A stretch of DNA of 64,000 nt. It comes from Tissierellia bacterium. Its GTDB lineage: Bacteria > Bacillota > Clostridia > Tissierellales > Sedimentibacteraceae. Of the stretch, positions 33,721 through 42,538 are shown piece by piece; position 1 is the first letter of the stretch; the number at the start of each line of letters is the position of its first letter. Below the pieces are notes generated by a model. The model searched no databases. It saw nothing but the letters and a program-made list of their open reading frames with translations, and had not been told where the DNA came from. A program made the translations under genes and the position numbers. The stretch lies in contig JAQVWY010000001.1 of NCBI GenBank assembly GCA_028709465.1, positions 103,469 through 167,468 of the forward strand. The letters run 5' to 3'.

Positions 33721-34785
33721 CTATGCTATATTTTCTAATTTATTTTTATAGTTATTTTCTATAAAATCTTTATCAATTATATACTTATTTGCTTTTTCTG
33801 AAGGAGCATAAAACATTATATCTAACATAATCTTTTCAATAATTGCTTTTAACCCTCTAGCACCTGTTTTTTCATTAATCGCTATGTTAGCTATTTTATT
33901 AAGTGCTTCATCTGAAAATTTAAGTATTTTCTCTTGTATTTCAAACAATGTTTTATACTCTGAAATAATTCCATTCTTTAATTTTAGAATATTAATCAAG
34001 TCATCAACTTTAAGTGGTTGTAAATTTGATACTACCGCAAACCTACCAAGTAACTCAGGTATCATTCCATATTTCTTTAAATCAGAAATATTTATTTGAC
34101 TTCTTAGGTACTTTTCATTTATATTATTTGCTTCATAAGTTTTAGAATTAAACCCTAATGCCACTTTCTTATTGCTTACACCCAATCTATCTTTTACAAT
34201 ATCCTCTATACCTTCAAAACTGCCTCCAGCAATGAATAATATATTAGTTGTGTCTATCTCTATCATTGATTGATATGGATTTTTTCTACCTCCATTTTCA
34301 GGCACTCTTATTTTATGACCTTCAAGTAGTTTTAACAAGGCTTGCTGTACCCCTTCTCCAGATACATCTCTTGTAATAGATACATTTTCGCCTTTACGTG
34401 CAATTTTATCTATCTCATCTATATATATAATTCCATTTTGTGCAGCTTCTATATCAAAATCACTATCCGCTATCAAGCTATATACTAAATGTTCAACATC
34501 ATCACCTACATATCCAGCCTGAGTAAGGGAAGTTGCATCTCCTATAGCAAATGGTACATCAATAATCTCTGCAAGTGTCTGTGCTAAAAATGTCTTTCCT
34601 GTTCCTGTTAAACCAGTTAATAATATATTACTTTTACTTATCGGTGAATTAACCAGTTTCTCAGGATTATTTAATTTGAGATAGTGTTTAAATATTTCTA
34701 TTGATAATACCTTTTTCGAATGTTCTTGACCTACAACTTTTGCATCTAACATTTTCTTAATTTCCATTGGTGTTTTAATAATCAT
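33721..34785 (-). CDS. clpX: ClpX-like AAA+ unfoldase lacking the zinc domain
   Basis: 354 aa. Walker A GLTGTGKT (58-65), Walker [11 protein letters not shown] (119-128), pore loop GYVG (91-94), sensor and arginine finger in the [17 protein letters not shown] region. The ClpP-docking LGF tripeptide (210-212) is conserved, so it could feed host ClpP. The N-terminal zinc-binding substrate domain is absent: it starts directly at the AAA+ module ([20 protein letters not shown]). This would redirect host proteolysis to other substrates. Downstream of YyaC, behind GGGAGG. Confidence 0.88.
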   Translation of the reverse strand: MIIKTPMEIKKMLDAKVVGQEHSKKVLSIEIFKHYLKLNNPEKLVNSPISKSNILLTGLTGTGKTFLAQTLAEIIDVPFAIGDATSLTQAGYVGDDVEHLVYSLIADSDFDIEAAQNGIIYIDEIDKIARKGENVSITRDVSGEGVQQALLKLLEGHKIRVPENGGRKNPYQSMIEIDTTNILFIAGGSFEGIEDIVKDRLGVSNKKVALGFNSKTYEANNINEKYLRSQINISDLKKYGMIPELLGRFAVVSNLQPLKVDDLINILKLKNGIISEYKTLFEIQEKILKFSDEALNKIANIAINEKTGARGLKAIIEKIMLDIMFYAPSEKANKYIIDKDFIENNYKNKLENIA

Positions 34786-34834
34786 TTTAACCCTCCCTTT
34801 ATTTAATCAAAGATAAATTTTATTTTATTTTATT

Positions 34835-35509
34835 TTATTGCAATATTTTTTCATAATTCATAGTCTCAGTATCAATCATCCATCCTCTTAATTCATCATA
34901 TTCATGCCTACATGAACAATTAAACACATAAGTATTGCCTATATTCTTTGCTCCAAAACTTTCGTGTATATGACCTCCTAGCCATATTTTAGGTTGCTTT
35001 TGTTTAATAAACTTTCTTATAGATTTACTTCCTACCTCTCTACCGTCTTCATACTTATCTAAACATTGATAAGGCATATCATGAGCTACAATAATTGTAT
35101 CATGAGTAATATCTTTAAGTTTACTTAGTTCATATTCAATTTTATTTTCATTTGCTTCTCTATTAGTTGAAAAAGGTGTAATTGATACATATTCAAATGG
35201 AATAAAACCTTCTGGTTTAAAACGACAATATGGTAGATGATATATATCTCCAGATTCAAACCAATCATCGTTACCAAGAATATAAAATAAACTTGATTTA
35301 GAATAACATTCATTACTGATGTCTTGAAGATGTTTTAAATCATTCCTTTGTTTATTTGAAAAATCAATTAGACTTTTGACATTAAAATATTTTCCTCCAA
35401 CATCTCCACAAACTAATATGTAATCTGGAGTCTCTTTAAAACTTAGTTCTTTTAATTTTTCAAGTATTATTTGATTTCCATGTATATCACTCGTAGTAAA
35501 TATTTTCAT
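34835..35509 (-). CDS. metallophosphoesterase, 224 aa
   Basis: All calcineurin-type metal motifs are present: TSDIHGN, CGDVGG, GNDDWF, AHDMPYQ and GGHIHESFG. Such enzymes hydrolyse phosphate esters in nucleotides, RNA or proteins. Substrate unknown. In the same direction as ClpX, 49 nt before its start. Confidence 0.85.
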   Translation of the reverse strand: MKIFTTSDIHGNQIILEKLKELSFKETPDYILVCGDVGGKYFNVKSLIDFSNKQRNDLKHLQDISNECYSKSSLFYILGNDDWFESGDIYHLPYCRFKPEGFIPFEYVSITPFSTNREANENKIEYELSKLKDITHDTIIVAHDMPYQCLDKYEDGREVGSKSIRKFIKQKQPKIWLGGHIHESFGAKNIGNTYVFNCSCRHEYDELRGWMIDTETMNYEKILQ

Positions 35510-35526
35510 TATGTTTTCTCCTTTAA

Positions 35527-35976
35527 TTAATTATATATTACAATATTCATGCCACCTATAGGCAATTGTGCTGTTTTAACATTATTTCCCGCAATATTAT
35601 AAAGATAATTAATCCATTCATGATAATTCATTTTCAATTTTTTATTAATAGGCATTATACAACAAGGCACTACTGCAAACTTTTTATTATTCTTAACTGC
35701 ATTTCTTACTATATATTCTGTTGCTCCGTCAGGATGCATGCCAACAACTAAATCATAATCTATATTTATATTATCAGTATAATAACCTTTTATTTTATTT
35801 ACATTATTTATATTAGATTTTATTTTAGGATCTATTATTGTAGGATTATAACCTTTTCTTTTCAATTCAATTGATAGTCCTCCTTGACCTCCAGCAACAT
35901 CTAAAATATTTTTATTGTATTTATAATTCCTTTCAATAAAATCTGCAAATACCTTGAATCTATTTATATCTCCCAT
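35527..35976 (-). CDS. SAM-dependent methyltransferase-like protein, 149 aa
   Basis: Start at 35976 (MGDINRFKVFADFI) after AGAGGTG. Class I motif: NKNILDVAGGQGGLSIELKR, then NPTIIDPK, DYDLVVGMHPDG, and FAVVPCCIMPINKKL. Resembles small stand-alone methyltransferases whose target may be RNA or protein. Next to the phosphoesterase gene, 17 nt away. Confidence 0.65.
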   Translation of the reverse strand: MGDINRFKVFADFIERNYKYNKNILDVAGGQGGLSIELKRKGYNPTIIDPKIKSNINNVNKIKGYYTDNINIDYDLVVGMHPDGATEYIVRNAVKNNKKFAVVPCCIMPINKKLKMNYHEWINYLYNIAGNNVKTAQLPIGGMNIVIYN

Positions 35977-36008
35977 TAATAACACCTCTTTTCCTTTTAT
36001 ATCAATAA

Positions 36009-36215
36009 TCAATTTAGTAGTAACTTTTCCATCTTTTTATCTAATTTTGCTATTTCATTCTCCAATAATAATTCTTTTAATTTAATCACTTCATGTATAT
36101 CACATGTAGCATAAAACCAACTCCAGCTTGCATAAGGAATGAACCATCTTTTTATATAGAGCATCTTTATATAATATTCAAGTAAAAATATTTTAAGTCT
36201 AACTTTGAATTTCAT
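36009..36215 (-). CDS. hypothetical protein, 68 aa
   Basis: ATG after AAAGGAG. N-terminal amphipathic-hydrophobic stretch (FLLEYYIKMLYIKRWFIPYA) and a charged C-terminal helix. It could associate with the membrane. Confidence 0.5.
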   Translation of the reverse strand: MKFKVRLKIFLLEYYIKMLYIKRWFIPYASWSWFYATCDIHEVIKLKELLLENEIAKLDKKMEKLLLN

Positions 36216-36268
36216 TTATATCTCCTTTCTATATCAAACAACTCTTTCATTATTATTTAAATTTTTTA

Positions 36269-36370
36269 TCACAACAAAATTTTTTTACTACATACATATT
36301 TACATACAGATTTCATTGTACAATAAGCACAACAAAATTCTTCCTCTAATAATTTGCAAACACATTTCAT
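36269..36370 (-). CDS. Cys-rich mini-protein, 33 aa (C-terminus may be frameshifted)
   Basis: MKCVCKLLEEEFCCAYCTMK then SVCKYVC, seven cysteines. Its ATG overlaps the stop of the upstream zinc-ribbon gene (TAATGA). After an A7 run the +1 frame would extend it as SKKFCCDKKFK, giving two more cysteines, so the run may be miscalled. Possible metal-binding or disulfide mini-protein. Confidence 0.45.
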   Translation of the reverse strand: MKCVCKLLEEEFCCAYCTMKSVCKYVCSKKILL

Positions 36371-36609
36371 TAATCTTCACCCTGCTCATCATTTTCTTTT
36401 TTACCCTTTTTCTTTTTAGTTTCTTTCGGTTCTTCATATGTAATTTGAACATCTTTTGTATTTACCCAAGCACCCCAAAAACAGGAATAACATTCTATAT
36501 AAGATTTTTCATTACGCTTTCCCGTGGGTCTTACTTGTTTTTCTCTACAATGCGGACACTTTATTTCCTCTATTATATCACAAGATTTATATTTACTAAT
36601 ATTTAACAT
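36370..36609 (-). CDS. zinc-ribbon protein with charged tail, 79 aa
   Basis: IKCPHCREKQVRPTG and IECYSCFWGAW give a four-Cys ribbon, followed by a Lys/Glu tail (KETKKKKGKKENDEQGED). Possibly nucleic-acid binding. Coupled to the mini-protein below it. Confidence 0.6.
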   Translation of the reverse strand: MLNISKYKSCDIIEEIKCPHCREKQVRPTGKRNEKSYIECYSCFWGAWVNTKDVQITYEEPKETKKKKGKKENDEQGED

Positions 36610-36624
36610 TTTATTACCTCCATT

Positions 36625-36777
36625 TTATATTATTTTTAATTTATACTCATTAGCTAAATTTAAACTATAAGCATTAATCAAGATTAACTTATCCATACCA
36701 ATTATGTTTTCTTTATCTAATTTATTTGCAAAACTTGATAATTTATTAATAAATTCTTCAGATTTATTATTTTTCAT
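36625..36777 (-). CDS. hypothetical protein, 50 aa
   Basis: MKNNKSEEFINKLSSFANKL then DKENIIGMDKLILINAYSLN, helical. Ribosome site GGGAG. Unrecognised. Confidence 0.45.
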   Translation of the reverse strand: MKNNKSEEFINKLSSFANKLDKENIIGMDKLILINAYSLNLANEYKLKII

Positions 36778-36846
36778 TATATTACTCCCTTTATTATAAA
36801 TTTTAGAATTTTCTCTTAAGTATATTTAAGCAAATTCTGTATGATA

Positions 36847-37719
36847 TCACTTTCTTAACTTTAATATTGCCAAATCTTTTTCTTTACTTTCCACCATTAT
36901 ATCAAAATCATTTTTACAAAATTCTAATACGCAATTATAATCTTCAACTGCAATATAACCTGCATGGCTTCTATCTGTTATAAAATCTTTTCCAGATGAT
37001 ATATGTACTTTTGGCTTTCTACCATTCCATGTGTTAATAATATCTTGTCTTAATTCATATATATCTTCATTGTTGTTATAACACTTACAATAATGTAAGT
37101 CTAATACCATAGGTATATTTAATGTTTTACAGATATAAAGTACATCCGTTATACTAAAAGATTTATCATCATTTTCTAATACTATTTTAGATTTAATATT
37201 TGTAGGCAATAGTTTAAAATTTGTCATAAATCTTTCTATAGCTGTAACCTTATTACCATTAACTCCCCCAACGTGCAAAACCAATGTATTATTACCAATC
37301 ATTTCAGATAGTTTATTATGATATACAAGATTAATAATGGAAGATTCTAAAACTTTAAACTTGTCGCTATTAATAACTACAAACTGGTCAGGATGCATAG
37401 ATAATCTAATATTATTGACTTCAGCAAATGATTTTATTTGATTACACATATTTATTATATCTTTATCATCCCACCATGCCCAATTACCTAAATCATGAGT
37501 GGCTAAAGGTATGAGGTCGGAACTACATCTATACATATGTATATTATTTGCTACACACCATTTTAATATCTTTAGTGTATTATATAAATTATCAACTGCA
37601 ATTGATTTGAGACGATTTAAACGCTCTTTATCAGACAGTTTTGATGCGGACTTGACGGTTATAGTTCTGAATTTACCATTTTCATTTAAAGATTTACAAA
37701 TGCAAGCAAAACCTAACAT
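36847..37719 (-). CDS. uvsE: UV-damage endonuclease UvdE/UvsE
   Basis: 290 aa. Start at ATG 37719 (MLGFACICKSLN), 9 nt after AAGGAG. TIM-barrel UVDE blocks: YRCSSDLIPLATHDLGNWAW, RLSMHPDQFVVINS, TLVLHVGGVNGNK, KIVLENDDKSFSITDVLYIC, PMVLDLHYCKCY, and PKVHISSGKDF. Metal ligands (His, Glu, Asp) are present. It nicks DNA 5' of UV photoproducts; in Bacillus it protects spores and their phages. Its promoter region (37740-37800) has TATAAT and the AAATATTAAATAAAC element. Confidence 0.88.
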   Translation of the reverse strand: MLGFACICKSLNENGKFRTITVKSASKLSDKERLNRLKSIAVDNLYNTLKILKWCVANNIHMYRCSSDLIPLATHDLGNWAWWDDKDIINMCNQIKSFAEVNNIRLSMHPDQFVVINSDKFKVLESSIINLVYHNKLSEMIGNNTLVLHVGGVNGNKVTAIERFMTNFKLLPTNIKSKIVLENDDKSFSITDVLYICKTLNIPMVLDLHYCKCYNNNEDIYELRQDIINTWNGRKPKVHISSGKDFITDRSHAGYIAVEDYNCVLEFCKNDFDIMVESKEKDLAILKLRK

Positions 37720-37840
37720 TTTATATCTCACTCCTTAATTATATTTATTAAGCTAATTATATCATATATAACACATTATGTATATAGTTTATTTAATATT
37801 TGTTTAACATGCTTTCTTAGATTTATTATAACACTTGATT

Positions 37841-37996
37841 TTATCTGTGTTCTTTATAAACTAAAAACTTAGGAAATGAAATATAGATATCATAATCAGA
37901 TAAATTACCTTTTTTATTATTCCTCCAAAATGCTATTCCGATTTTATGTGGTTTACCTTGATTATCATATCTCCAACTAAAACCCCATTTTATCAT
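37841..37996 (-). CDS. hypothetical protein, 51 aa
   Basis: MIKWGFSWRYDNQGKPHKIG then IAFWRNNKKGN and DYDIYISFPKFLVYKEHR; aromatic, beta-like. Good GGAGG site. Unrecognised. Confidence 0.45.
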   Translation of the reverse strand: MIKWGFSWRYDNQGKPHKIGIAFWRNNKKGNLSDYDIYISFPKFLVYKEHR

Positions 37997-38058
37997 TTTT
38001 TATACCTCCTAATCATTGTGGCACAATGCTTATATTTTATATGTGATTCTGATTTCTT

Positions 38059-38976
38059 TCATCTACTTATTTTATTTAATGGATTTATTCTTGTTGCCTC
38101 TCTCATACTCTCTTCGTCTACATTTACGTAGATTGTTGTTGTATTGATGTTAGTATGTCCTAACACTTTTTGTATTACTTGTATTGGTACACCTGATTTA
38201 CCCATTAATGATGCACTTGTTCCTCTTAACTTATGAACAGAATACTTTTTTGTATCTAGTCCAGATATTCCTATATATTTTTTAACAAGTTTTTCTACTC
38301 TCGACTTTGATATCCTTTGATTTTTTTCACTTAAAAATAATGCTTTTTCTCCTTCTATTTCTGTTCTAACCTTTAAATATTCTGTTATAACATTCATACA
38401 AGAATCATTAAGGTATATATCACGTTGTTTATTCCCCTTACCTATCACAGTTAATACATCACCTTTAATATGATTTAAATTAATTCCTATAAGCTCAGAG
38501 AGCCTTAAACCACAATGTATGAACAATGTGAGTATAGCACTATCTCTTACCTTATATTCTCCTGTGACACTATTTAAAAACTTCTCAGCTTCATTTTTAT
38601 TTAGAATTACAGGATTTCTTGAAGGTATTTTAACCTTTGTTAATTCCTCTGTTGGATTTTCTGTTATAACCTTTGCTGTTTTGTGTAGATACTTGAAAAA
38701 CTGTTTAAGTGCTGATACTGTTCTTGACCTTGTATTAGGTGATTTACCATCTTCAAATAATCTATTTTTATAATCATTAAGTTGTTCTAATGTAATGTTC
38801 TGAAAGAATGTTTTATCGGCATCATCTAATGTTATGCTGTTATTGTGATATTCTTTGCTTATGTAATTTATAAATCCCTTTAAATCACACTCATAAGCAT
38901 CCGCTGTGTTCTGAGATTTTTCATCTGCTAATATGTTTTGCAAAAAACCTTTTAGTAATTTATTATTAGTTTTCAT
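38059..38976 (-). CDS. tyrosine recombinase (XerC/D-type), 305 aa
   Basis: Start ATG 38976 (MKTNNKLLKGFLQNIL) after GGGAG. Core-binding domain (TADAYECDLKGFINYISKEY), then catalytic residues in order: Arg in HCGLRLSELIGIN, Lys in VIGKGNKQR, HxxR in VHKLRGTSASL, His in VLGHTN, and Tyr in NTTTIYVNVD. All are intact, unlike the gene at 25903. It could resolve multimers or integrate the element; no att site was recognised nearby. Confidence 0.85.
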   Translation of the reverse strand: MKTNNKLLKGFLQNILADEKSQNTADAYECDLKGFINYISKEYHNNSITLDDADKTFFQNITLEQLNDYKNRLFEDGKSPNTRSRTVSALKQFFKYLHKTAKVITENPTEELTKVKIPSRNPVILNKNEAEKFLNSVTGEYKVRDSAILTLFIHCGLRLSELIGINLNHIKGDVLTVIGKGNKQRDIYLNDSCMNVITEYLKVRTEIEGEKALFLSEKNQRISKSRVEKLVKKYIGISGLDTKKYSVHKLRGTSASLMGKSGVPIQVIQKVLGHTNINTTTIYVNVDEESMREATRINPLNKISR

Positions 38977-39132
38977 TGTATTCACTCCCTTTGATTGTTA
39001 TAATTTGTTTACTTGATTACATTTATATTCTATCTTATTAAAATGGAAAGTGCAAGTATTATTTTCTAAGTAAATATGTACCTATTGCTAAATTTTTTAT
39101 TTCTTGCATATTCCATAATAAATTCCTCCACA

Positions 39133-39450
39133 TCAAATATTGTATCTACTTTGAGACTTAATGTATTTAACTAACTTCTCTTTATACTCCAAATACTTTT
39201 CATCTTCTTTTAATGACCAAGTATCACCTTCCCATTGATCAATTAAAGAAAACAGGTCATTTGTTATTTGCAGAATATTAATATTAGTAAACAATTCATC
39301 CACTGAATTAATTCCATCATAATTACATCTTTCGCAAGTATAATCCTGTCTGATTTCTCCTTTAACTACAGGACAATCTTTATCTCCATATTTACAACCA
39401 TGCTTTACGCAACAATGTGTTCTATGAACTCCATATTGATTTTTATCCAT
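39133..39450 (-). CDS. Cys-rich phage-type protein, 105 aa (paralogue of 24503 gene)
   Basis: YGVHRTHCCVKHGCKYGDKD then CPVVKGEIRQDYTCERC matches the 24503 gene over the N-terminal module. The C-terminal part is different and acidic. After about 39180 an alternative frame runs VDTIFDVEEFIMEYARNKKF then SNRYIFT, ending at TAG 39066, which reads like real protein, so the 3' end may be frameshifted. Confidence 0.6.
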   Translation of the reverse strand: MDKNQYGVHRTHCCVKHGCKYGDKDCPVVKGEIRQDYTCERCNYDGINSVDELFTNINILQITNDLFSLIDQWEGDTWSLKEDEKYLEYKEKLVKYIKSQSRYNI

Positions 39451-39489
39451 CTTAATTCACTCCTAACTAAATAATATTTTGGTCTACTT

Positions 39490-39768
39490 TTACATCAAAC
39501 TATTTGAGTTTGTTATATAACAAAACCCTTTATTAATCAATGATTCTAATGTTACTGTCCGTATTTCTTCATCCGATAAATTAGCTATTAATTCTGCATT
39601 ATAATGTAATGATGATACATCTATAGGTCTTGCTAAATGTAAAGTCATAAAAACATGATAATGAGGATATTCAACAGGATTATAATTATCTAAATCCTCT
39701 GGTAATTTCAACCCCAAACCCTCAATATGATTTAAAAACATTCCTGTAAAACAAAACACTGTATTCAT
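39490..39768 (-). CDS. hypothetical protein, 92 aa
   Basis: MNTVFCFTGMFLNHIEGLGL then YHVFMTLHLARPIDVSSLHY and LIANLSDEEIRTVTLESLIN; mixed alpha/beta. Good GGAGG site. Unrecognised. Confidence 0.55.
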   Translation of the reverse strand: MNTVFCFTGMFLNHIEGLGLKLPEDLDNYNPVEYPHYHVFMTLHLARPIDVSSLHYNAELIANLSDEEIRTVTLESLINKGFCYITNSNSLM

Positions 39769-39838
39769 TATTTACTCCTCCTTTAATTTTAATGGAATAT
39801 TTCTTTTATGGTCATTATTTTTATGAATAATTTTCCAT

Positions 39839-40417
39839 CTATTCTGATAGTATTTTTCTAGCTTCATTTTTATTTATACCAAATTCATCAACTAAATACG
39901 GACTCGCACCAAGCATGTTTGTTATACCACTTTCTCTAAGTTCATCAAGATATCTAAAGTATCTATTTTCACTTTCTCTTTTTGTTTCACCAAAACCTTG
40001 ATTTGGATCACCATAACTATATGTTTCTAAATCTTCATATGTTCCATTATAAGAAGCAGAAACAAGTTTTAAAGGATATTTAAGTTTGTCAATCTGATCA
40101 TCATAACAACCAATGTCAATTCCAAGAATTCTATTATGATCTGTATAATCATCTATCTCTTTCATTTTAGGAAATTCACCATCATACTTTAATTCTCTGT
40201 CTGAAATTAACTCATGATTCCAAAATGCTAGCAATTCATACATATCATATTTTGGTTCGCCATTTTCTTTTTGTCCTAAATAACCGTAATCCTGATAAGT
40301 GTCTTTTATAAAGCCTCCACCGAATTCTTTTGGAATTAAAAACTTAAATGATTTGCCATAAGCAACGTTACTTACCTTTGTTAAATTATCTGCTTTTAAC
40401 CAACTAAAACTTCCCAT
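39839..40417 (-). CDS. conserved phage-type hypothetical protein, 192 aa
   Basis: Start at 40417 (MGSFSWLKADNLTKVSNVAY), properly spaced from AGAAGGA. Contains GKSFKFLIPKEFGGGFIKDT, YDMYELLAFWNHELISDREL, and GIDIGCYDDQIDKLKYPLKL. I recognise this as a phage hypothetical pattern without a known function. Fully intact. Confidence 0.6.
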   Translation of the reverse strand: MGSFSWLKADNLTKVSNVAYGKSFKFLIPKEFGGGFIKDTYQDYGYLGQKENGEPKYDMYELLAFWNHELISDRELKYDGEFPKMKEIDDYTDHNRILGIDIGCYDDQIDKLKYPLKLVSASYNGTYEDLETYSYGDPNQGFGETKRESENRYFRYLDELRESGITNMLGASPYLVDEFGINKNEARKILSE

Positions 40418-40480
40418 ATTATCCTTCTTTCTCCCCATAAACAGGGTAATTAAATATTTGTAATTCTTTGTATTTGACTA

Positions 40481-40795
40481 TCAATATAATCTTTCATTTA
40501 AAAACGGTTCTATTACATCACCTATTTGATTACCGTATTGTAAAAGCTTTTTAATACCTTCTGTAGTTGTTACGTCTACTTGACAATCAATTGATATCTG
40601 CATCTTTCCACCAATTTCAAAAACTCTAGCAATCTCATATTGTTCATTTTCTTTTAGGATGTAGGCTACTGCAAATATTTCTTCATTTTCTCCATCTACA
40701 TATAAAACCTCTACTTTGTTATTTTTAAGTGTATCACCATACCAGTCAGTCAATTTGTTATAATATTTGTTATCATTATTTAAAAACTTATTCAT
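40481..40795 (-). CDS. hypothetical protein, 104 aa
   Basis: Beta-rich (KNNKVEVLYVDGENEEIFAV, QYEIARVFEIGGKMQISIDC) with a helical C-terminus. ATG behind AAAAGGAG; promoter at 40831-40859. Confidence 0.55.
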   Translation of the reverse strand: MNKFLNNDNKYYNKLTDWYGDTLKNNKVEVLYVDGENEEIFAVAYILKENEQYEIARVFEIGGKMQISIDCQVDVTTTEGIKKLLQYGNQIGDVIEPFLNERLY

Positions 40796-40830
40796 TTCCT
40801 CAACATCTCCTTTTCTTATTCTCTAACTAT

Positions 40831-40859
40831 ATCTTACCACAATTTTACTTTCAAGTCAA
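40831..40859 (-). promoter_or_regulatory. promoter for the 40795 gene
   Basis: TTGACT (40854-40859), 17 bp, TAAGAT (40831-40836), with AAAATATAAAATAAAC upstream. Confidence 0.6.
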
Positions 40860-40897
40860 TATGCTTTTGTTAGTTTATTTTATATTTTCTTAAAGTT

Positions 40898-41173
40898 TTA
40901 TTTACCAATCACTATAAATAACCTTTTCTTTCCTATTTTGATTTCTTCGCAATCAATTTTATCAAGAGTCCTCCATAAATCAGGTCTATTACGTTTTACT
41001 TCGGATGTAGAAGACATTAAACCATGTTTAACTAATAACTTAGGTATAAACCTTTCTGTATCAAATTCTGTGAGTTCTTTTTCATTGTTATTCCAATCAT
41101 ATGTATTGAATGCTAAAAGCGTTTCTGGAGTCACCAGTGGCTCACCAATGACTATATTTTCTATGTGTTTCAT
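40898..41173 (-). CDS. hypothetical protein, 91 aa
   Basis: Start at ATG 41173 (MKHIENIVIGEPLVTPETLL) after AGGTG. FDTERFIPKLLVKHGLMSST then SEVKRNRPDLWRTLDKIDCE then IKIGKKRLFIVIGK. Resembles tRNA-aminoacyl- or GIY-type accessory small phage proteins but no firm match. Confidence 0.55.
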   Translation of the reverse strand: MKHIENIVIGEPLVTPETLLAFNTYDWNNNEKELTEFDTERFIPKLLVKHGLMSSTSEVKRNRPDLWRTLDKIDCEEIKIGKKRLFIVIGK

Positions 41174-41187
41174 TCCGTTCACCTACT

Positions 41188-41391
41188 TTAATTTTTATCA
41201 AATTCTTCGTTGTAAACTAAACCATAACCATATCTTTTATAAGGGATATCATTTATTTTATTTATATAATTTACAAGAAACATAATAGCACAATCTGTTT
41301 TATCTATATCATTAGAGCTTAAAATTTCTTCTATTGTCATATTTTTTACATCGTCAATGAATTCCTGTCGTTTTTTATTTAAATGAGACAT
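41188..41391 (-). CDS. hypothetical protein, 67 aa
   Basis: Start at 41391 (MSHLNKKRQEFIDDVKNMTI) after AAAGGAG. Helical N-term, DCAIMFLVNYINKINDIPYK. Unrecognised. Confidence 0.5.
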   Translation of the reverse strand: MSHLNKKRQEFIDDVKNMTIEEILSSNDIDKTDCAIMFLVNYINKINDIPYKRYGYGLVYNEEFDKN

Positions 41392-41423
41392 ATTATTATC
41401 TCCTTTCATATCAAATTGCAGTT

Positions 41424-41567
41424 TCATTCAGACTTTAATCTTTTACCGCACCAAGGACAAAACTTAATACCTTCATCTATTGAGAACCATCCAGTTTTAA
41501 CAGTCCTTATTTCACAATCTGTAATAACCTCATTACAGACTTCACACCCATCATTTTTCTTTTCCAA
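41424..41567 (-). CDS. zinc-ribbon mini-protein, 47 aa (TTG start)
   Basis: GCEVCNEVITDCEIRTVKTG then FCPWCGKRLKSE: four-Cys ribbon typical of small phage proteins. TTG 8 nt after GGAGGG. Function unknown. Confidence 0.55.
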   Translation of the reverse strand: MEKKNDGCEVCNEVITDCEIRTVKTGWFSIDEGIKFCPWCGKRLKSE

Positions 41568-41614
41568 TTTTTACCCTCCTTAAATCTTTGAATAAAGTCG
41601 TAGTTTGATTGTCT

Positions 41615-41863
41615 TTAATGATATATTCCCAACACTTTAATATTCTTTGATTCAAATAAAGAATATATATATTCTGCTAAAGTCAATAAATTAAAAAATT
41701 TTGGATTAATAATATTTAATTCTTCACAATAATAATATTCTTTATTATTATAATAACTCTTTTCAATATAATAATTTTCTTTATCTGTGGTAATCATTAT
41801 TTTATTGTCTTTTGCTTTTTTAAATGTTTCAATAACTTTAATACAAAATTCATTTTTAAACAT
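41615..41863 (-). CDS. hypothetical protein, 82 aa
   Basis: Lys/Tyr/Asn-rich (FKKAKDNKIMITTDKENYYI) with helix NLLTLAEYIYSLFESKNIKV. ATG after AAAGGAGGG. Unrecognised. Confidence 0.5.
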   Translation of the reverse strand: MFKNEFCIKVIETFKKAKDNKIMITTDKENYYIEKSYYNNKEYYYCEELNIINPKFFNLLTLAEYIYSLFESKNIKVLGIYH

Positions 41864-41920
41864 ATATTATCCCTCCTTTATATTTAAATGGAATCATGTT
41901 TTGATTGATAATATAAAATA

Positions 41921-42160
41921 CTATTCAATATTTCCATTTTTAATTAAATTAGCAATATAATCTTGACTTCCATATTGACCTATTTTATTTATATTTGTAT
42001 AAATACCTATTGGTGTTTTTCCATTATTCCCCACATATTCTTCAATCATAAATATTTTATTGTTCTTTTCAAATCTTATTTCTCCACATCTATTATTTTC
42101 CTCATATCTATATTCTATATTCATTTCTTTGAGAGCTTTTTGAATTTTTGTTAATCTCAT
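41921..42160 (-). CDS. hypothetical protein, 79 aa
   Basis: Start at 42160 (MRLTKIQKALKEMNIEYRYE) after AAGGAGG; the longer frame to 42304 overlaps the next gene and lacks a site. GEIRFEKNNKIFMIEEYVGN and KTPIGIYTNINKIGQYGSQD suggest a compact alpha/beta protein. Confidence 0.55.
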   Translation of the reverse strand: MRLTKIQKALKEMNIEYRYEENNRCGEIRFEKNNKIFMIEEYVGNNGKTPIGIYTNINKIGQYGSQDYIANLIKNGNIE

Positions 42161-42182
42161 TCTATAAATCCTCCTTAAATTT

Positions 42183-42515
42183 TTAATACTCAATATAACT
42201 AAATATAGACTTATACTTATTAAAACTAGAAAACCTAAACCTAAACGGATAAAGCTTTTCCGTTGTTCCACAATATTCTTTGTCATAATCATATTTATCT
42301 TCAAGTATTATACCACCATGTTTTTTAATCCATCTTGTTAATTTCTCATATCTCCATCTTAATGTCTCTGTTGTTGCATGTTTTGAATGATGAAGTAAGT
42401 AAGAATCAGTAATTTCAGACTTTGATATAACTAAATCATTAATGAGAATATTTTGTATATACTTAGGAATTTTAAGTTCTTTACATTCCTGTAAGAACAT
42501 TTGTTGATTTTTCAT
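42183..42515 (-). CDS. hypothetical protein, 110 aa
   Basis: Basic alpha-helical, with SYLLHHSKHATTETLRWRYE and KLTRWIKKHGGIILEDKYDY. Shares an identical ribosome leader (AGGAGAAATTTTAAGATG) with the next two genes. Could be DNA-binding by charge. Confidence 0.55.
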   Translation of the reverse strand: MKNQQMFLQECKELKIPKYIQNILINDLVISKSEITDSYLLHHSKHATTETLRWRYEKLTRWIKKHGGIILEDKYDYDKEYCGTTEKLYPFRFRFSSFNKYKSIFSYIEY

Positions 42516-42538
42516 CTTAAAATTTCTCCTTTTAATTA

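Noticed and set aside
36205..36606. Hydrophobic 133-codon plus-strand frame
   Set aside because: Runs antisense to three minus-strand genes; hydrophobicity is what AT-rich reverse strands produce.
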